This document shows, piece by piece, positions 43,846-51,401 of a DNA stretch of 60,505 nt. The notes beneath the pieces were generated by a model that had not been told where the DNA came from, made no database searches, and saw nothing but the letters and a program-made list of their open reading frames with translations. Position 1 is the stretch's first letter. Every line of letters starts with the position of its first letter. The stretch covers positions 1 through 60,505 of the forward strand of contig DASZTS010000081.1 of NCBI GenBank assembly GCA_035547915.1, in the 5' to 3' direction. Source of the DNA: DASSFG01 sp035547915 (GTDB lineage Bacteria > Planctomycetota > Planctomycetia > Pirellulales > JAICIG01). The position numbers were made by a program, and so were the translations under genes.

Positions 43846-46800
43846 TCGGCGCTGGAGGCGATCGTCACCTGGCTGTTGGTGCCCGAGGTGTCGATGACGA
43901 GCGTCGTATAGCCGGCCGCGGCGTATTCGTTGGTCGCGCCGGTGGAGCGGTTCGTGACCGTCACGTTTCCGGCGCCATCGACGGCCACGGTCTCGTTGTT
44001 GGCGGTGGCGTTGACGGTGAGCGTGGCACCACCCAACATCGTGACCGGGTTGCTCATGTGGACGTAGCTCACCGGCAAGAAGGCGATGCCACCCGCGCCA
44101 AGCGGGGTGAAGGTGCCCGAACCGGTCGTGCTACCCGGCGAGACCGAGGCGGTCACCGATGGGAACGAGAGGGTGGCGCCGGCGAAGGCCACGCCGTCCA
44201 GCAGATCGCTCCCCATGCCGTCGAGGGAGTAGCTCGTGCCCGTGGCCCCGTTGACCGTCACGCTGACCGAGTTGGCCGAGCCGCCGTTGACGACGAACGT
44301 GTTGGCCAGACCGTTGCCGGTGATGGAGGCCGAACCGCTCGTGCCGTTGGCCGTCGTCGAGCCATTGACCGTGACGTTGGGAATGGCGCCGGTAGCCGCC
44401 TGCGTGAGGGCGAACGTGTCGCTGCCGCCCAGGCTGTTGAGCGTGAGCGAAGTTCCCACACCGCTGCCCAGGCCCGTGAAGCTCACGGCGGGGCCGGCAT
44501 CGACCTGCGCCGTGCCGGTCGTACCACCCACGCCACCGGGCGTGACGGTGAACGTATCATTGCCGCCCGTGCCGTCCAGCGTGAGCGAATCGCCGCCGGC
44601 GGTGCTTTGGCCGACGAGGGCGACGTTTTCGGTGCCGGTGAAGTTGAGCACGGTGGGGGCCGTGGCGGTCGAGAGCGTGGTGGAGATGCGGCCGGAGTCG
44701 CTGGCCGCGCCCGGATCGACGGTGAACGAATCGCCGCCCGCGGCACTGCCGCTGACCTGCACCGTGTCGGCGGTCAGGCTGCTACCGGGTCCGGGGGGCG
44801 GGCCGCCGTCGACGTTCAAGGTCAGGCTGCCGTCGGCCCGGCCCGAGATCAGGTCGAACAGGTCGCTGCCGCCCTGCATGTCCACGTTGACCGTGTTGAA
44901 GTTGCTGAAGTCTTGCAGGTTGTAGAGGTCGTTGGCCAGCGTGCCCGCCGTGTCGCCCAATTCGGCCGCCGCGGGACGGGGCGGGGTGGGCGTGCCGGCG
45001 TCGTAGACGCGGACCATGGGGGCCGCGGCCGTGCCGGCTGCCGCGAAGTTGGCCAGGAAGTCTTCGTTGCCGCTGCTGCCCGCGCTGCCGGGACTGGTGC
45101 CGTCGAGCGTGAGCGTATCGCTATCGCCGGCCCCGCCCGCCGGGCTGCTGCCGTTGACGATGAGGTTGGTGTTGAGCGTGTAGTTGACCACCGCGATCGG
45201 CGTGTTGGTGGCCTCGTTGTTGTCGATGACCTGGCCGCCGCCGAGCGCCGAGGGCTGCACGACGATGTTCTCCGACACACCCGACACGCCGTTGAAGACG
45301 AGCAGGTCGGGGTTGGGTTGGCCGCCGTTGGCGTTGCGGTTCCCCTGGTCCCAGAAGGTGGCGATCCCCCAGCCGGCCGGCGTGTTGTCGGCGTAGGGGG
45401 TGATGTCGAGCGCGTTGACGCCGTTGGGGTCGGTGTCGTCGGGAATGGCATTGCCGTGCGCGTCGAAGCTGGCGATCGAGCCGCCGCTGGCGTTGATCCG
45501 CGTCACACCGTGGAACCAGATGACGCCGCTCAGGCCGCCCGAGGGGGGCGTACCGACATTGCCCGTCGCCGGATCCCAGCTCCCGCCGATCTGCAAGGAG
45601 AACTGGTTGGCGCCGTTCAAGGGGGCGGGTGCGGTGAAGGGATCGATGCCGCCGCGGACCTTGAAGTAGTCGTTCTGGTTGCCGCCCGCCACATCGTTGT
45701 CGCCCGCGATGTTGACGATGCCGTTGCCCGACGCGAGATTCACGCGCTCGATCGAGCTGTACTTCACGCCGAACGGGCTGCCGCCCGTGCTGGTCTGACC
45801 GGTGAGGGTCACGTTGGGCGGCGAAGCGTTGTCGCTAAAGACGTCGATCGAGCCGGGGAAGGCGATGTTCATCTGGTCGCCCTGCGGCACGCCATTGTTC
45901 GTGGTCAGCGTCGGCAGGTTGCCGTTGGCCTGGATGTTGAACTTGGTGGAAGGCGTTACGTTGAACGTGTCGGCGATACCGCTGGCCTGGAAGGCGGCTT
46001 CGTCGCCGCCGTCCACGATCAGACCCGGCTGCTGCGAGGAGGATGCGGCTCCCGCTTGCGCGAAGCTGGCCGTGTTCAGGTTGACCGTCACCAGCGCGCC
46101 GGCGTGGTTGTTGTTCACCGTGACGCTGGCATCGGAGACCGCCATGGTGTCGTAGGCGTTGCCCGTGCCGAAGCCGGCTTGCAGCACGCCGGCGCCCAGG
46201 CCGAAGATGTCGGCCGCGTTGCCGGTGTCGACGAGGCTGCCTTCGCTGGCCGCGTAGACGACGGCCTGGTCGCCCGTGCCGGCCGCGCCCGTGTTACCGT
46301 TGCCGTTCAGCGTAAGCGCGCCGTTGAGTCCGTTGATGAGCAGGTCGGGTCCGGCACCGCCCCCGGCCACACCCGGCCGCGAATTGGCGATGGTGGCCGG
46401 CGGAGCAGTCAGATAAGGACTGCCGTCGAGGAACACCCCCACCGACGCGCCCGCCACGGTGCCGTGCGGCAGCAAGGTGGCGCTGTCGCCCGCCACGGTC
46501 GGCATCTCGGCCACGGTCAGCTTGTCGTTGGCCGTGGTGCCGGTCACCTGGTCGATATCGTTGTGGGCCGCGGCGTTGAAGATCAACGTCTGCATCGACT
46601 TCACCACCACGGGCAGCGTCAAAGCGTTCCCGCCGGCCAGACCGTCGCCCGCGATGCTGGGCGCGATGTTCAGATTACCGCTGGCTTGGGTGGGGTCGGT
46701 GTATTGGAAGTTGAGCTGGCGCGCGGTGCCCGAATTGTCGTTGACGATGAGCTGGTTGCGGGTTGCATCGCTGCCGCCGCTGCCACCCGTGATCGCGAGG

Positions 46801-49445
46801 CTGGTGAGCGGCGCCACCGCGTTCTGGCCCAGGTTGGCCGCCACGTTCAAGAAGAACTTGTCGGCCCCGCCATGCCCTTCGAACGTGTTGGCGGCGCTGA
46901 GATTGTCGCCCGTGATGTTGAACGTGCTCCCACCCGTGCTGGCCGAGGCGTCGCCGTCCTGCACGGTCGTTTCGGTGCCCGCGGTGGTGGAGCCGATGTT
47001 GTAGGTATTGCCGCCCGCGCTGCTCCCCGTCAGGTTCACATTCTCGATGCCCAACGCGTCGCCGTTGTTGTAGAGGATATTGGCCGCACCGGTGGCGCTG
47101 ATCTGGGTAATCGTGGACACAATCGTGGAGATGCCGTACGTCTGTCCGGCTGGGCCGCCGTAATCCGACACGTTGAGGGTGTCGTTGCCGGCGTCGCCAC
47201 GCACGTCCAGTTGGCCTCGGATGCCGCCCAGGTTGCCCGTCAGCGTACCGTTGCCATTCACGATCGGTGCGGTGCTCGACACGTTGAACGTATCGTTGCC
47301 CGCGTTGCCCAGCAGGATGGTTGCTGCTACGCCCGCGTTGGTGCTCTGCACGTTGACGGTGTCGGCCTTGGCCGTGAGCGCGAGCTCGACCGCTTCGTCG
47401 ATCGTCGAATCGTAGCCGATGGCGGGGTGGCTGCCGACCGTGATGGCCGTCGAGGTGACCGTCGCCGTGTCGGGGCCGGTGCCGCCCGAATCGTCCACCA
47501 ACAGGGCCGCCGTGCCGCCGCCGACCAGCCCCGAGTCGGTGACGTTGATGGCGCCGTTGATGTTGGCCAGCGTGCCCGTGCCGCCGTCGAAGGTCCCGAG
47601 CGTGCCACCGACAACGACGCGCAGATTAAGGTTCGTGGCTTTATCGTCGGTGTTGGTGGTGACGCCGCCGGGCGTCGCCAGTACGTCGATCTCGTCGAGG
47701 ATGCCGCCGCCGGTGGTGCCGTTACCATCGATGTTCAGCGTGGTGAGCTGGTTGGGCGAGCCGGCGTCCACTTGCAGCGGCAGGTTCTCGGTGATGACAT
47801 CGGCGGAGGCGGACCCGACGACGTCGACCGTCGTCGCGTTACGCCAGTTGATGGGCTCACCGCCGCCACCGTAATTGACCTGGTAGGTCGGGGCGGTCGT
47901 GCCCAGGATGGGATCGATGCCCGTCGACGTCGGACCAGCGACAATATTCTCGACCGTGGCCCCGGCGGCCATGTTGATGGTCAGCAACGAAGTCGGCGTC
48001 AGATACTCGACCGGCGACAGTCCGCTGAAGTCGATCGTCTCGGTGGTGGCACCCTGGGTCGACTTGACGTTGCCCGAGAACCCGGTGGCCGGGCTGCCTC
48101 CGGTGTCGTTGTAAACCGCATTCACCCCCGCGCCGGCATCGCCCGTGATATCGAGCGCGCCGGTGCCACCGCCGTTGAACGTGATCGGCACGTTAACGAG
48201 GCCCTTGCTGTTGTCGATGGTAAGCTGGTTCGTCCCCGTCAAACCGTTGATCGTAATCGTTGCCAATTGCGTTCCCTGATACGAATTGGTGCTCGGATCG
48301 TACCAGGTCGTCTCACCATTCATGGTGACGGCAACGCCGCCGACCGAATCCATCGATATCGTGATCTTGTCGTCCTTGTTCGCGAGCTGATCGCCGTTGA
48401 TGGTCAGATTGTATGTGTTGCTGAACGTGGCGTTCGTCCCCGAGATGTTCGTCCAGATCGGCGCCAGATCGAAGGCTTGTGTATTGCCGTCTTCGACCAC
48501 GAAGGCGCTGTCGGTGTTCGACCAGACCGGCTGCACGATCGCATTGCTGGTGGGACCGCCGATACGATAGGTGTAGTGGAACTGTCCGCCCGGCTCGGGT
48601 TCGAAGTCGGCGATTTGATCGAAATTGCTCGAGTCGCTGGGCGGCTTGGCCGGATTGGTGAGAAAATTGGTATTGAGCGGCAGGTTGGCACCGCCGGAGA
48701 CGATCACGCCGCCGGACACCGGATCGGACATCTTCTCCGCCATTTCGTGCGAGAAGGTTTCGCCGAAATTGTCGAAGTTCGAATCCGTGCCCATGCTAAT
48801 GATGTTCACGTTCTGACCGTTGACCGTGCCGCCCGTGTTGTAACCGCCGTTGAAGCCGGTGCCGGGGTGCGAGTTGGCTGGGTCGGTGATGATCGCGTAA
48901 AGGGGGGCGTTTTGCTGCGCGGGCGAACCGGACGGACCGGGCAGGTGGCCCGCGTTCACGACGCTAGTGATTTCCGCGTTCGCTTCGGTCAGCGACGTGC
49001 CCACCACGTTGCCGCACTGGAAATCGGCCGGCACCGGATTGGTGGAGTCGATGTAGATTTGGCCGACCGTCGCGGTGCCATCGCTGCCGTATTGCTTCAA
49101 CACGCTCAGGTCGGTCGAGTTGATGATCGCCTGCGAAATATTCTCCACGGTGCTGGGATTGGTTTGTCCGGCACCCGTGCCCCAATTGCCCCACAAGATG
49201 AAGTTCACCGTCGGATTGTTCATCACGGTGTATGGCGCCGCAGTCTGCAATGTCTCGGTGCCGAACACCGGTTGATAGTCGATCGTCAGCAGACGCCGAT
49301 CTTCGAGCGATTCAAACCGAGGCGAAAACGAAAGCAGACGAGCCGTAGTCGCCAAGCGGTTGGCACGACGCGACCGACGCTTTGGGTTCGCTGAGTCGTC
49401 GCGCTGGTTCCGACGAGAGGGCTGGGAGGGGCGGTGGAGCTTCAT
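37926..49445 (-). CDS. Giant surface protein 2: putative HExxE zincin-like head, beta-strand repeats, shared C-terminal stalk, DUF4214
   Basis: The protein has 3,839 residues. A basic N-terminus ends in FESLEDRRLL (44-53), the LEPR-XLL-like planctomycetal motif, with no hydrophobic signal core. The head (~75-350) has NFILWGNWG and then FSHEMAEKMSDP, with HEMAE at 233-237 followed by an Asp. This resembles the HE-x-x-E-x3-DP signature of phosphate-induced/EXORDIUM-like secreted proteins and suggests a zincin-type site. Residues ~380-1860 are Thr/Asn/Gly-rich beta-strand repeats distinct from giant 1. From ~1867 on it parallels giant 1: repeats, PPC-like (~2655), Ig-like domains, FG-GAP-like DINGDGVFN (~3278) and DUF4214 (~3628-3836). 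It is probably secreted and cell-surface bound. Catalysis by the head is inference. The start at 49445 has AGGGAT upstream. Confidence 0.85.
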   Translation of the reverse strand: MKLHRPSQPSRRNQRDDSANPKRRSRRANRLATTARLLSFSPRFESLEDRRLLTIDYQPVFGTETLQTAAPYTVMNNPTVNFILWGNWGTGAGQTNPSTVENISQAIINSTDLSVLKQYGSDGTATVGQIYIDSTNPVPADFQCGNVVGTSLTEANAEITSVVNAGHLPGPSGSPAQQNAPLYAIITDPANSHPGTGFNGGYNTGGTVNGQNVNIISMGTDSNFDNFGETFSHEMAEKMSDPVSGGVIVSGGANLPLNTNFLTNPAKPPSDSSNFDQIADFEPEPGGQFHYTYRIGGPTSNAIVQPVWSNTDSAFVVEDGNTQAFDLAPIWTNISGTNATFSNTYNLTINGDQLANKDDKITISMDSVGGVAVTMNGETTWYDPSTNSYQGTQLATITINGLTGTNQLTIDNSKGLVNVPITFNGGGTGALDITGDAGAGVNAVYNDTGGSPATGFSGNVKSTQGATTETIDFSGLSPVEYLTPTSLLTINMAAGATVENIVAGPTSTGIDPILGTTAPTYQVNYGGGGEPINWRNATTVDVVGSASADVITENLPLQVDAGSPNQLTTLNIDGNGTTGGGILDEIDVLATPGGVTTNTDDKATNLNLRVVVGGTLGTFDGGTGTLANINGAINVTDSGLVGGGTAALLVDDSGGTGPDTATVTSTAITVGSHPAIGYDSTIDEAVELALTAKADTVNVQSTNAGVAATILLGNAGNDTFNVSSTAPIVNGNGTLTGNLGGIRGQLDVRGDAGNDTLNVSDYGGPAGQTYGISTIVSTITQISATGAANILYNNGDALGIENVNLTGSSAGGNTYNIGSTTAGTETTVQDGDASASTGGSTFNITGDNLSAANTFEGHGGADKFFLNVAANLGQNAVAPLTSLAITGGSGGSDATRNQLIVNDNSGTARQLNFQYTDPTQASGNLNIAPSIAGDGLAGGNALTLPVVVKSMQTLIFNAAAHNDIDQVTGTTANDKLTVAEMPTVAGDSATLLPHGTVAGASVGVFLDGSPYLTAPPATIANSRPGVAGGGAGPDLLINGLNGALTLNGNGNTGAAGTGDQAVVYAASEGSLVDTGNAADIFGLGAGVLQAGFGTGNAYDTMAVSDASVTVNNNHAGALVTVNLNTASFAQAGAASSSQQPGLIVDGGDEAAFQASGIADTFNVTPSTKFNIQANGNLPTLTTNNGVPQGDQMNIAFPGSIDVFSDNASPPNVTLTGQTSTGGSPFGVKYSSIERVNLASGNGIVNIAGDNDVAGGNQNDYFKVRGGIDPFTAPAPLNGANQFSLQIGGSWDPATGNVGTPPSGGLSGVIWFHGVTRINASGGSIASFDAHGNAIPDDTDPNGVNALDITPYADNTPAGWGIATFWDQGNRNANGGQPNPDLLVFNGVSGVSENIVVQPSALGGGQVIDNNEATNTPIAVVNYTLNTNLIVNGSSPAGGAGDSDTLTLDGTSPGSAGSSGNEDFLANFAAAGTAAAPMVRVYDAGTPTPPRPAAAELGDTAGTLANDLYNLQDFSNFNTVNVDMQGGSDLFDLISGRADGSLTLNVDGGPPPGPGSSLTADTVQVSGSAAGGDSFTVDPGAASDSGRISTTLSTATAPTVLNFTGTENVALVGQSTAGGDSLTLDGTGGNDTFTVTPGGVGGTTGTAQVDAGPAVSFTGLGSGVGTSLTLNSLGGSDTFALTQAATGAIPNVTVNGSTTANGTSGSASITGNGLANTFVVNGGSANSVSVTVNGATGTSYSLDGMGSDLLDGVAFAGATLSFPSVTASVSPGSTTGSGTFTPLGAGGIAFLPVSYVHMSNPVTMLGGATLTVNATANNETVAVDGAGNVTVTNRSTGATNEYAAAGYTTLVIDTSGTNSQVTIASSADFTGGIQVNGTGSTAVTVTAGAAAATVNLAAGSVTGVVGGAISLSGVSNLTVNSAATALDVTGYGAASTITSLTLNGAGTIGVTTATGVPATVDYTPLSPTSAAMSLVGGGPAISITGFNNTDGNLTLNKGGNDLDVNFISVAGNNAITASHIVAGGTHVVLLFNGAGKWVPIDIGSTLNSLAVLGGQGNDTLTVDDTNGAVSLASGISFNGGAGNNSLKLVGTTAATADTYTPGPGTGQGSDSMTIGGAVQLVTFNNLAPVVDTVPGPLTVTASNANDAINYSADPSIAGNGLVSVNNLETTSFLNKTTLTLNALAGGDTINLNNPANPGGTLTGITVNGGGPTVAGDTLVVNGTAAVTYTPAAADATGGALTGAGPVTVSFTAIAQLNINGQGHGLSVVSPAGADTIELTPGATADSGSLTDFNPTLGTIVPVAFSHLGAANTLTLKDTSGTAVDSLTYNGTQGNDTFTVTSVAGGTIVLDSQVSVITPGVANLTLNGVGGDDQFNLGGGLPYTTTTLVGSDPPDSDIASLSGAIGAVTVNLGDPAANPPTNTTITGYGGTVTLVSISGANLGLGGNSLTAVGGADNNNLTYTPTGPTAGTFTDAGLGTIFNFTGTVGAFTMTGGTASTNQLTVVGSSTRNLFEIDQGARTVEVLNHNTVAWQPVTIDPTITTLTAKGMSGQDTFQVIPAAGVGAFPLDNLLINVLGDSGATGANNALVIGNSFGAAPAALPATSFVVDNRGRDLNSGTIRVYEAAVANPDIDYSNVQVVSPTVATSGTPNGNLLIMGPDNNEPNETQGTATNLGSASTINVANATIFSNSAEFPGVPADNDFYSVTAQQTGTLDFVASFQLFSPALLPAGGNLNVQVLDAAGNVIAAASGGAAAFGALGGTGGARVRIPAVAGQTYFVHVFGANANGTPNATVVNGYNLSIVDTPAIVPFNLELSRSVPAADAGSPDTGDLPTNAPGDDSGRSQFDNVTNDNTPRIYLRLSDGIFLNDLPGNGTTDHPPVGVIPIPFVPNATTPGFRVAIFDGNNTQTPVGFASQVPGSPGLYEFDFTTPLADGVHNLTAEVQMVDPAKTTETGFGGTSATLSITIDTVPPPVSFGSPVVPNSGLAGASDSGVPGQPATIVDRITNVSTPSFYGVAEANSIIRLYVGTPGGNVLIGQTTAVPIDGTNAQPKGEWTLTSNIDLNNPSLGLGLDGVRNIFVTAEDLAGNVSATQELTIFVDTQGPKVSNVNIGGAASGFPLFETKVTPTSTPTPTPLINSLVVSFTDQPVRVGPSFVYPAVNPILATTTANYALVGEHVGVIPITGVTFSDSTASGTPGMSSVTLTFPAKDTPLPDDTYTLTVSDQITDNAGNALQGSFNGTSFPSGLASGNGSQGQSFVGLFTVNSRAHLANYSSGTVDEDINGDGVFNLNNGSAAVTLGYPDSRLTAGDFTTGYGSAVPGTANGFDKLVSYGVGPSGSYQWTYDLSGTGGNQTTIPEPFAIDGLPVAGNFAGSPLANVNGVPIPTLGDQVGLFDGTAWYLDVLDQGYISGADIAAPATATHPAGKLSSDMTGIPFVGNFDGFLDLGTYQKGVMEFDLASLDPGHIVTGNWNVKINLNNLLPASIPFNSTTAQPVAGNLSGLGQVINGALVLEQASIGLYVTGATTTNPGTGEWYFLNPTATAPAVTSPLVTSTVSVAPGVPGGLAALTGNEFLNLIHVFQDNQLATAATDSTYQFGDQFSLPVIGNWDPPGNTGGSQTGLTTSTTTVSAGTTGTWITNLYEQILGRGPSATELANWVNQVQSGTFTPAQVAQIFVTSNEYRADQINQLYEEYLGRAADASGTAWWTSVWNANGGPEEVQAGIIGSAEFYANAGKQYPSLSPDAAWVTALYQHLLNRDVDPSGLAYWVNYIQTNSRQSVVLGFVTSDEYRLDLINDWFQTYLGRSADTASSQALLQQMQNGLTQDQLLTMIVGSQEYINKP

Positions 49446-49564
49446 GGCCAGAGATCCCTGGGTGGCAAAACCGCTCGCTGCAAGGACGCGCGCAGCGAAA
49501 AACTATGTGACCGCCGACATGGCGGAGTTGCCCGATTGCGCAAAACCTGGCAACGGTAGGGGCC

Positions 49565-49592
49565 AGCATAATAGCGACGTCTTACGCGTCAA
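49565..49592 (-). promoter_or_regulatory. Candidate sigma-70-like promoter of giant gene 2
   Basis: On the minus strand TTGACG (49587-49592) is followed after 16 nt by TATGCT (49565-49570). The predicted start near 49558 gives a leader of about 113 nt before the ATG at 49445. Confidence 0.45.
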
Positions 49593-49653
49593 GCGCATAC
49601 ACCCCAGATTTTCTATTTTCTTAAGAACCGCGCGCAACGCGGATTTCGTGTTT

Positions 49654-49692
49654 TTTGTCATTAAGTCAATAGTTTTATTGACTTGCGACAAA
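49654..49692. promoter_or_regulatory. Long AT-rich inverted repeat (possible operator or stem-loop)
   Basis: Perfect 9-bp arms AAGTCAATA (49663-49671) and TATTGACTT (49676-49684) flank GTTT. Outer arms TTTGTC (49654-49659) and GACAAA (49687-49692) extend the symmetry across a short mismatch. It is far more AT-rich than its surroundings and lies between two divergent genes. Confidence 0.5.
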
Positions 49693-50123
49693 TAGACACC
49701 TGCTGGGGCGCGTCGGGGCGGCGGATGGATGGCGATCCGAGCCGGATGGAAGCTCGTTGCGCTCTTGTGAATCATGGTGATCGGCAGGTGCTGGCTCTTC
49801 CGCGCGTACGAAAAGTACCGCCACTACTCCTCTGGTATCCCCAACCGTTCCATCTTGTTTTTCCTGGCATGCCAGATATCGGCGCCGATTTCATCATGTA
49901 AGTTATTTTCCACAATGACCTTATAGACCGCCAAGCCGCGCTAGGCGGAGCCTACGCCTTGCGGGTCGGCCCGCGGCTGTCAAATCTCGACGATTAGCGT
50001 AGTTATGCGGTACCGCTCGTACAGCTCGCGAGGGACTGCGCGATAGTGCCGATGGGACTTTTGGGGGGCAGAATCGGCATACACGAGACAGGCAGCACGT
50101 CGCTTGTCGATGTCACCACGTTC

Positions 50124-51401
50124 ATGAGGATCAAAGTCGTGAGAAGGCGCATTACCCACACCTTAGTCTTCGCTGCCGTCGCCGCACTGGCGACTCAGGC
50201 GCAGGCACAACAGGCGGGCACGACGCAACGCGTGACCCAGCCTGTTTACCAGGCCGCCAACGGCGAAAACATACCGGCGTATGCTTCGCAGTATGCCGCA
50301 ACGGCCGACGGCAACGGTTATGACGGTTCCCCGGTCGGCTACTACGACGAGGAACCCCAGGCGACTCGGGAACTGGGCGTCGAACAGGTCGCGAACCTGA
50401 CGTACCAGCCCCAGCAGGCTGATGCGACGGCGACCGACACGACGAGCAGCCAGATCGGAAGCGGCAACTGCTGCCCGACCTCGTGCTGCCAGACCAGTTG
50501 CTGCACCCCGTTCTGGGTCCACCGAAACAGCGTCTTCTTCGATTTCCTGGTCTTGAAGCCGCGCAATGCCGACGTCGCCAACGCGGTGCCGCAGAACGGC
50601 ATCGGTCCCACGGCGGTCCCCTTCGGCAACGTTGGGTCGAACAGCCCCACGTATCAGCCGGGCTTCCGCGTCGGCGGCACGATGGCCATCAATCGTTGCT
50701 CCAGCTTGTACGCCGCCTATACCTACTTCCAGGCTGAATCGAACGGCTCGACGTTCGCGAACCCGCCCTTGGTCGTGCATTCGCTGGTCACGCTCCCGCA
50801 GACCGGCACGGCCGCCTCGGACGGTCCCGCCGCGCTGTCGCGTGACGCCATCCGCTTCCAATTCGCCGACATCGACTACCGTCGTTTGATCGCCGGCGGC
50901 AACAACTGGTACGTGAACTACGCCGTTGGTGCCCGCTACGCCAATCTCTACCAGATGTTCAGCCAGGCCCAGGTGAACGGTCCCACGATCACCGGCGTCG
51001 GCACCCGCATCGGCATGGACGCCCTCGGCACCCGCGTCGGTTTGTTGGCCGCCCGCAAGGCCGCGAACCGTGGCTTCTACATGTACGGCAGCGCGTTCGC
51101 CGACATCCTGGTGGGTAACTTCCGCGCCAGCTACGTCCAGCTCAACAACCTGGCTGGCGTGCAGGGGTTCAACAATTGGCAGAATTTCCGCCCGGTGCCG
51201 ATTCTCGAGTACGAACTCGGTGCCGGCTGGCGGAGCCCGAACGGCAACTGGCAGTTCTCGGGCGGTTACTACTTCGCCTGCTGGTTCAACGCCATCACCA
51301 CCAGCAACTACATCCAATCGGTGCAGAACAACAACTTTGTCGGTGTGGGCAACGCGATCACCTTCGACGGTCTCGTCCTGCGAGCCCAGCGCCTCTGGTA
51401 G
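50124..51401 (+). CDS. Lpg1974-family pore-forming outer membrane protein
   Basis: This 425-residue protein has a signal peptide (basic MRIKVVRRR, hydrophobic VFAAVAALA, probable cleavage at AQA-Q, residue 28/29). A low-complexity Gln/Thr/Tyr-rich segment and a Cys cluster (CCPTSCCQTSCC, about 116-127) follow. The beta-barrel region then starts with NSVFFDFLVLKPRN and continues with alternating aromatic strands (FRVGGTMAINR, AAYTYFQAE, WYVNYAVGARYANLY, ILEYELGAGWR, FSGGYYFACWF) to a terminal LRAQRLW. This is the pattern of the Lpg1974/legionella MOMP-like porins abundant in planctomycetes, placed in the outer membrane. The ATG at 50124 gives a normal signal peptide; GTG at 50139, with GAGG 9 nt upstream, is an equally good alternative. 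The unusual Cys cluster could form disulfides or bind metal. Confidence 0.8.
   Translation: MRIKVVRRRITHTLVFAAVAALATQAQAQQAGTTQRVTQPVYQAANGENIPAYASQYAATADGNGYDGSPVGYYDEEPQATRELGVEQVANLTYQPQQADATATDTTSSQIGSGNCCPTSCCQTSCCTPFWVHRNSVFFDFLVLKPRNADVANAVPQNGIGPTAVPFGNVGSNSPTYQPGFRVGGTMAINRCSSLYAAYTYFQAESNGSTFANPPLVVHSLVTLPQTGTAASDGPAALSRDAIRFQFADIDYRRLIAGGNNWYVNYAVGARYANLYQMFSQAQVNGPTITGVGTRIGMDALGTRVGLLAARKAANRGFYMYGSAFADILVGNFRASYVQLNNLAGVQGFNNWQNFRPVPILEYELGAGWRSPNGNWQFSGGYYFACWFNAITTSNYIQSVQNNNFVGVGNAITFDGLVLRAQRLW

Larger units (their letters stand above)
49446..50123. other. Divergent intergenic region between giant gene 2 and the porin gene
   Basis: No credible gene is present in 678 nt. It holds the candidate giant 2 promoter (49565-49592), a TTCTTAAGAA palindrome (49618-49627) next to CCGCG-CGCAA-CGCGG (49628-49642), the long AT-rich palindrome 49654-49692, and a small AGGCG/CGCCT inverted repeat near 49943-49959. 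Confidence 0.5.

Noticed and set aside
38718..49394. A 3,558-codon open frame on the plus strand
   Set aside because: It is the codon-on-codon complement of giant gene 2. Its translation is monotonous Gly/Val/Arg/Asp-rich with no domain, while the minus strand encodes recognisable DUF4214, PPC-like and Ca-binding motifs.
23228..49445. CRISPR-like or short tandem DNA repeats
   Set aside because: Repetition within the giant genes is at protein-module scale with diverged codons; there are no identical short repeats with uniform spacers.
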